A DNA stretch of 64,000 nt from Nitrospinaceae bacterium (lineage in GTDB: Bacteria > Nitrospinota > Nitrospinia > Nitrospinales > VA-1). The position numbers were made by a program, and so were the translations under genes. How positions within the stretch are numbered: the stretch's first letter is position 1; every line of letters begins with the position of its first letter. The stretch is taken from NCBI GenBank assembly GCA_029261655.1, contig JAJDAY010000017.1:62001-126000 (forward strand), read 5' to 3'. This document shows, in pieces, positions 61,785 to 64,000 of this stretch. The notes below the pieces were generated by a model that was not told where the DNA came from, searched no databases, and was given only the letters and a program-made list of their open reading frames with translations.

Positions 61785-62195
61785 ATGAAACTCAAGTATA
61801 CGGTTGGCCAGCGAAAAGAATACCTGAACATGATCGACCATGTGGGTCGGAACTGGCTCGACGTGTTCCTGGGCGACCCGGAATTTTATTCCGCCGCCTA
61901 CTGGGATTTATTGACCCGAATATGGAAATGCGACCGACCGGTTAGAAAAACCGATGCGTTGAAATTCATGATCGGTATCAAAAGCGCGCAAACGGCGGGT
62001 AAATATCTTGAGAGCGCCATTGAGCATGGATTTATCCTGGAAGGGGAAAACCCGAAAGACGCACGCTCCAAGTTGGTGTCCCTGTCAGAGGATATGCGCG
62101 CGAGGCTGGATGTGTTTTTTGATCTGGCGGTCGGAGAAGTGAAAGCGGCGCATCAAAAAATGGAGGTATCTGATTTTCCCGTGGAAGCGTCCTGA
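61785..62195 (+). CDS. MarR-like winged-helix protein
   Basis: A 136-residue protein. The N-terminal helices (KEYLNMIDHVGRNWLDVFLG) are followed by a wHTH-like region (VRKTDALKFMIGIKSAQTAG, KYLESAIEHGFILEGEN) and a wing plus C-terminal helix (RSKLVSLSEDMRARLDVFFD), like the MarR layout. A longer overlapping frame at 61640 in another phase has no support. Probable transcription regulator, target unknown. Confidence 0.6.
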   Translation: MKLKYTVGQRKEYLNMIDHVGRNWLDVFLGDPEFYSAAYWDLLTRIWKCDRPVRKTDALKFMIGIKSAQTAGKYLESAIEHGFILEGENPKDARSKLVSLSEDMRARLDVFFDLAVGEVKAAHQKMEVSDFPVEAS

Positions 62196-62219
62196 TCCCT
62201 CCTCTTTAGGCTCGCATCT

Positions 62220-63302
62220 TTAGGTTGTCTTCTGGTTCTGTGCAAATAAAGCACCTGTCCTGGTTTTTAAAAACAAATCCAGCGGTATCTCTTCCTGTTT
62301 CAAAAACCCCTGGGCTAAAAGATCGCCTTCAGAAACCATTTCCAGCACCGCGCACACGGAGGCCGATGTGGTCCACGAAATAGCTTTCCATACTCCTCCC
62401 GCAATTTCTTTGGGGAAATAACTGCGCACCCATTCTTCGCGGCGCAGGTGGCCCTCCTTCAGACCCTCGACGGCGGCATGGACGTACACCACATCGTCGT
62501 TCACCGGAGGTTTGGCGTTCACCAGAATTTCACCCGCCAAATCGCGCCTTTCTTTCATAAAAAGTTCGTTGAAGAAAAATCGCATTAACTGGCAATGTCC
62601 GGGATAGCGGATGGTTTTGTAATTGAGATGCCGGACTCTGTTATCGAAGGTCTCGCACATGGTGCCCAACCCGCCCGATGTGGCAAAGGCCTCCAATTGA
62701 ACTCCGTCAATGACGATGGTCTCCAGGCCCTCCATCGACGGAATTTTTGCTCGTTTCCCCTCCTTGATAACTTCGCAGTCATTTAAGTATTCGTTGACCA
62801 CCCCCTGAGCGGACCAGTTGAAGGCGTAGCCCAGCATGCCGCGAGGGTGTTGAGGCAAGGCCCCGACACGCAATTCAATACTGCGCAGAGTCTCAAAGGA
62901 TTTTGTCAAATCCGCGCCAACGATTCCCACAAAACCCGGCGCTAAACCACACTGCGGTGCCATGACGCCTTTAGCGGTCTTGGCAAGTTTTCTGATTTCT
63001 CTGGTGGTTGAAACATCTTCTGTCAGGTCAAAATAGTGGCATCCCGCCCGGTGAGCGGATCTGGCCACTGAAAGATTCAAATGCCAAGGAAGGCAGGTCA
63101 CCACCGCCTGATGGTTTTCCAGATGCCTTTCGACAACCTCTTTGTCCTCCACATTGCCAACAATGGAATCAAAGGGAAGGTCAGAGTGAGCTTCGCGGTC
63201 CAACCCGGTCACCTGGTATCCCTGATCGTTTAGAAGATGAGCTACGAGCGCGCCGACTTTCCCCAGACCGATCACCAGAACCGAATGGATCTTTTTCTGC
63301 AT
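62220..63302 (-). CDS. Saccharopine dehydrogenase-like (lysine 6-dehydrogenase-type) protein
   Basis: A 360-residue NAD(P) enzyme: VIGLGKVGALVAHLLNDQGY (nucleotide loop), LDREAHSDL, DKEVVERHLENHQAVVTCLP, YFDLTEDV, APQCGLAPGFVGIVGADL and GGLGTMCETF. It resembles lysine 6-dehydrogenase and saccharopine dehydrogenases that act on amino-acid carbons. Substrate not determinable. Start ATG 63302. Confidence 0.82.
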   Translation of the reverse strand: MQKKIHSVLVIGLGKVGALVAHLLNDQGYQVTGLDREAHSDLPFDSIVGNVEDKEVVERHLENHQAVVTCLPWHLNLSVARSAHRAGCHYFDLTEDVSTTREIRKLAKTAKGVMAPQCGLAPGFVGIVGADLTKSFETLRSIELRVGALPQHPRGMLGYAFNWSAQGVVNEYLNDCEVIKEGKRAKIPSMEGLETIVIDGVQLEAFATSGGLGTMCETFDNRVRHLNYKTIRYPGHCQLMRFFFNELFMKERRDLAGEILVNAKPPVNDDVVYVHAAVEGLKEGHLRREEWVRSYFPKEIAGGVWKAISWTTSASVCAVLEMVSEGDLLAQGFLKQEEIPLDLFLKTRTGALFAQNQKTT

Positions 63303-63854
63303 GGGGTCCCTTTCAAAAAAGTGAGTGTTTCTTTTGGGCCTCTCGGATAATAGTAGCCCTAATATTTTCCCGTGACAATAGCCTTAAAAGAGGATCGTCT
63401 CGCTTCAGATTATTCTTTCGGCATCTAAATTTTATTGCCCGTTTAGGCCTTATAATAATTCGGTTTTATCGGGAAAAATTGAGGCATATCGCCTTGCCGT
63501 ATTTTATTCCAATAAGGAACATCAGAGCGCCCATTAGGGCAATTATTTGATCTTAAAGGGGTTGAAAAATGTCTGAAATCATATCGGTGTCGGGATAGCC
63601 TGTTTTGGCATTAAATGTGACATAGAGCACATCTTGTTCGTTGACAATGCCCGAAAAAATACAGATGATGACTCAGTTCACCAGAAAAAATTAATGTTGT
63701 CCAGATCACAAAATTTTGTGACCCAGCGCCTTCTCTTATGGTTTGGGGATTTCATAGGCTGATAGTTATACAAGTTATTGCGGCGTGCCCCTGAAAAGGA
63801 ATAAAACGCCAGCGCTATTTCATTTCAGGTTCACCTGTTTTTAGAGGGAGTATC
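63303..63854. other. Intergenic between divergent genes
   Basis: No gene is supported. It contains the perfect 16-bp palindrome TCACAAAATTTTGTGA at 63706-63721, a candidate operator. Confidence 0.5.
63706..63721. promoter_or_regulatory. Perfect 16-bp palindrome, candidate operator
   Basis: TCACAAAATTTTGTGA reads identically on both strands, 134 bases before the right-most gene. It is an inverted version of the CRP/FNR-type TGTGA-N6-TCACA pattern, so the binding protein cannot be named. Confidence 0.4.
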
Positions 63855-64000
63855 GTGGTCCGTTTAAAAATCCCGCAGTTGCCGCAAGTACATTCCAGTT
63901 TAATTGAGAAACCTTTTACCCGCCCGGAAGTACGGGGAAAGTTTCTTTTCATCGACGATCAAAAATTCTGGATTCGCGGTGTGACTTATGGAACATTTTG
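63855..64000 (+). CDS. Start of a larger gene (partial), possibly polysaccharide-related glycosyl enzyme
   Basis: GTG at 63855 preceded by GAGGGAG (63844-63850). The 48 visible residues include FLFIDDQKFWIRGVTYGTF. The FWIRGVTYGTF pattern resembles the N-terminal strand of glycoside-hydrolase-like domains found in exopolysaccharide glycosyltransferases. The rest lies outside the window. Confidence 0.5.
   Translation, partial: MVRLKIPQLPQVHSSLIEKPFTRPEVRGKFLFIDDQKFWIRGVTYGTF

Noticed and set aside
61640-61945. 101-residue plus-strand frame before the MarR-like gene
   Set aside because: It overlaps the MarR-like gene in another phase and lacks an SD and motifs.
63008-63550. 180-residue plus-strand frame opposite the saccharopine dehydrogenase-like gene
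   Set aside because: Mostly antisense to a gene with clear Rossmann motifs; the remainder is non-coding.

Overview
The window looks like a Gram-negative bacterial chromosome: TonB-dependent receptor, porin, lipoproteins, twin-arginine export, and a sigma-54-type promoter in front of flagellar hook genes. The gene mix (large PstC/PstA, CarH-like regulator, MsrP, HemY-type protoporphyrinogen oxidase) would fit a Nitrospinota-like lineage, but this is a guess from gene content. The housekeeping parts are moderately GC-rich. The block at about 25.5-49.5 kb is visibly more AT-rich.

Left chromosomal part (1-20.7 kb). A partial thiD with an odd 5' end and two secreted-protein genes are followed by a CarH-like B12 photoreceptor regulator with two SDR-type genes, a CbiX-like chelatase, membrane proteins and a Blc-type lipocalin downstream. 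Next comes a complete phosphate module: porin, pstS-pstC-pstA-pstB-phoU-phoB-phoR, all on the plus strand. A small kinase-like gene closes the region.

Middle (20.8-49.6 kb): a stack of integrations at a tRNA-Thr(CGT) gene. Two intact tRNA copies (25.43 and 49.53 kb), one clean 3' half (38.09 kb) and one decayed 3' half (20.85 kb) delimit a relic and two elements. E1 (25.4-38.1 kb) carries a class II Fic protein, a DEAH-type helicase, a repeat-rich non-coding stretch, and a minus-strand cluster of C5 methyltransferase, Vsr nuclease, small helical protein, GHKL ATPase, unknown protein, DUF6339-like protein and PD-(D/E)XK-like protein, plus an integrase. E2 (38.1-49.6 kb) carries a second C5 methyltransferase followed by PRTase-like, ORC/CDC6-like ATPase and CARF-like genes. 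It also has a membrane-anchored dCTP deaminase/dUTPase-fold protein with MazG and an old-yellow-enzyme homologue, a phage/plasmid-type Rep protein, an excisionase-like HTH protein and an integrase. Both elements look like anti-phage or inter-element conflict islands.

Right chromosomal part (49.6-64 kb): sigma-54 promoter, fliK-flgD-flgE, a DUF115/MptE-like gene, then minus-strand genes for an MBL hydrolase, a stand-alone Nfu N-domain, a FIST sensor, hemY and msrP. After these come an endonuclease I, a pentapeptide-repeat protein, a secreted His/Tyr/Arg-rich protein, a MarR-like regulator, a saccharopine dehydrogenase-like gene and the start of a gene that runs off the window.

All assignments come from reading motifs by eye; no database search was possible.
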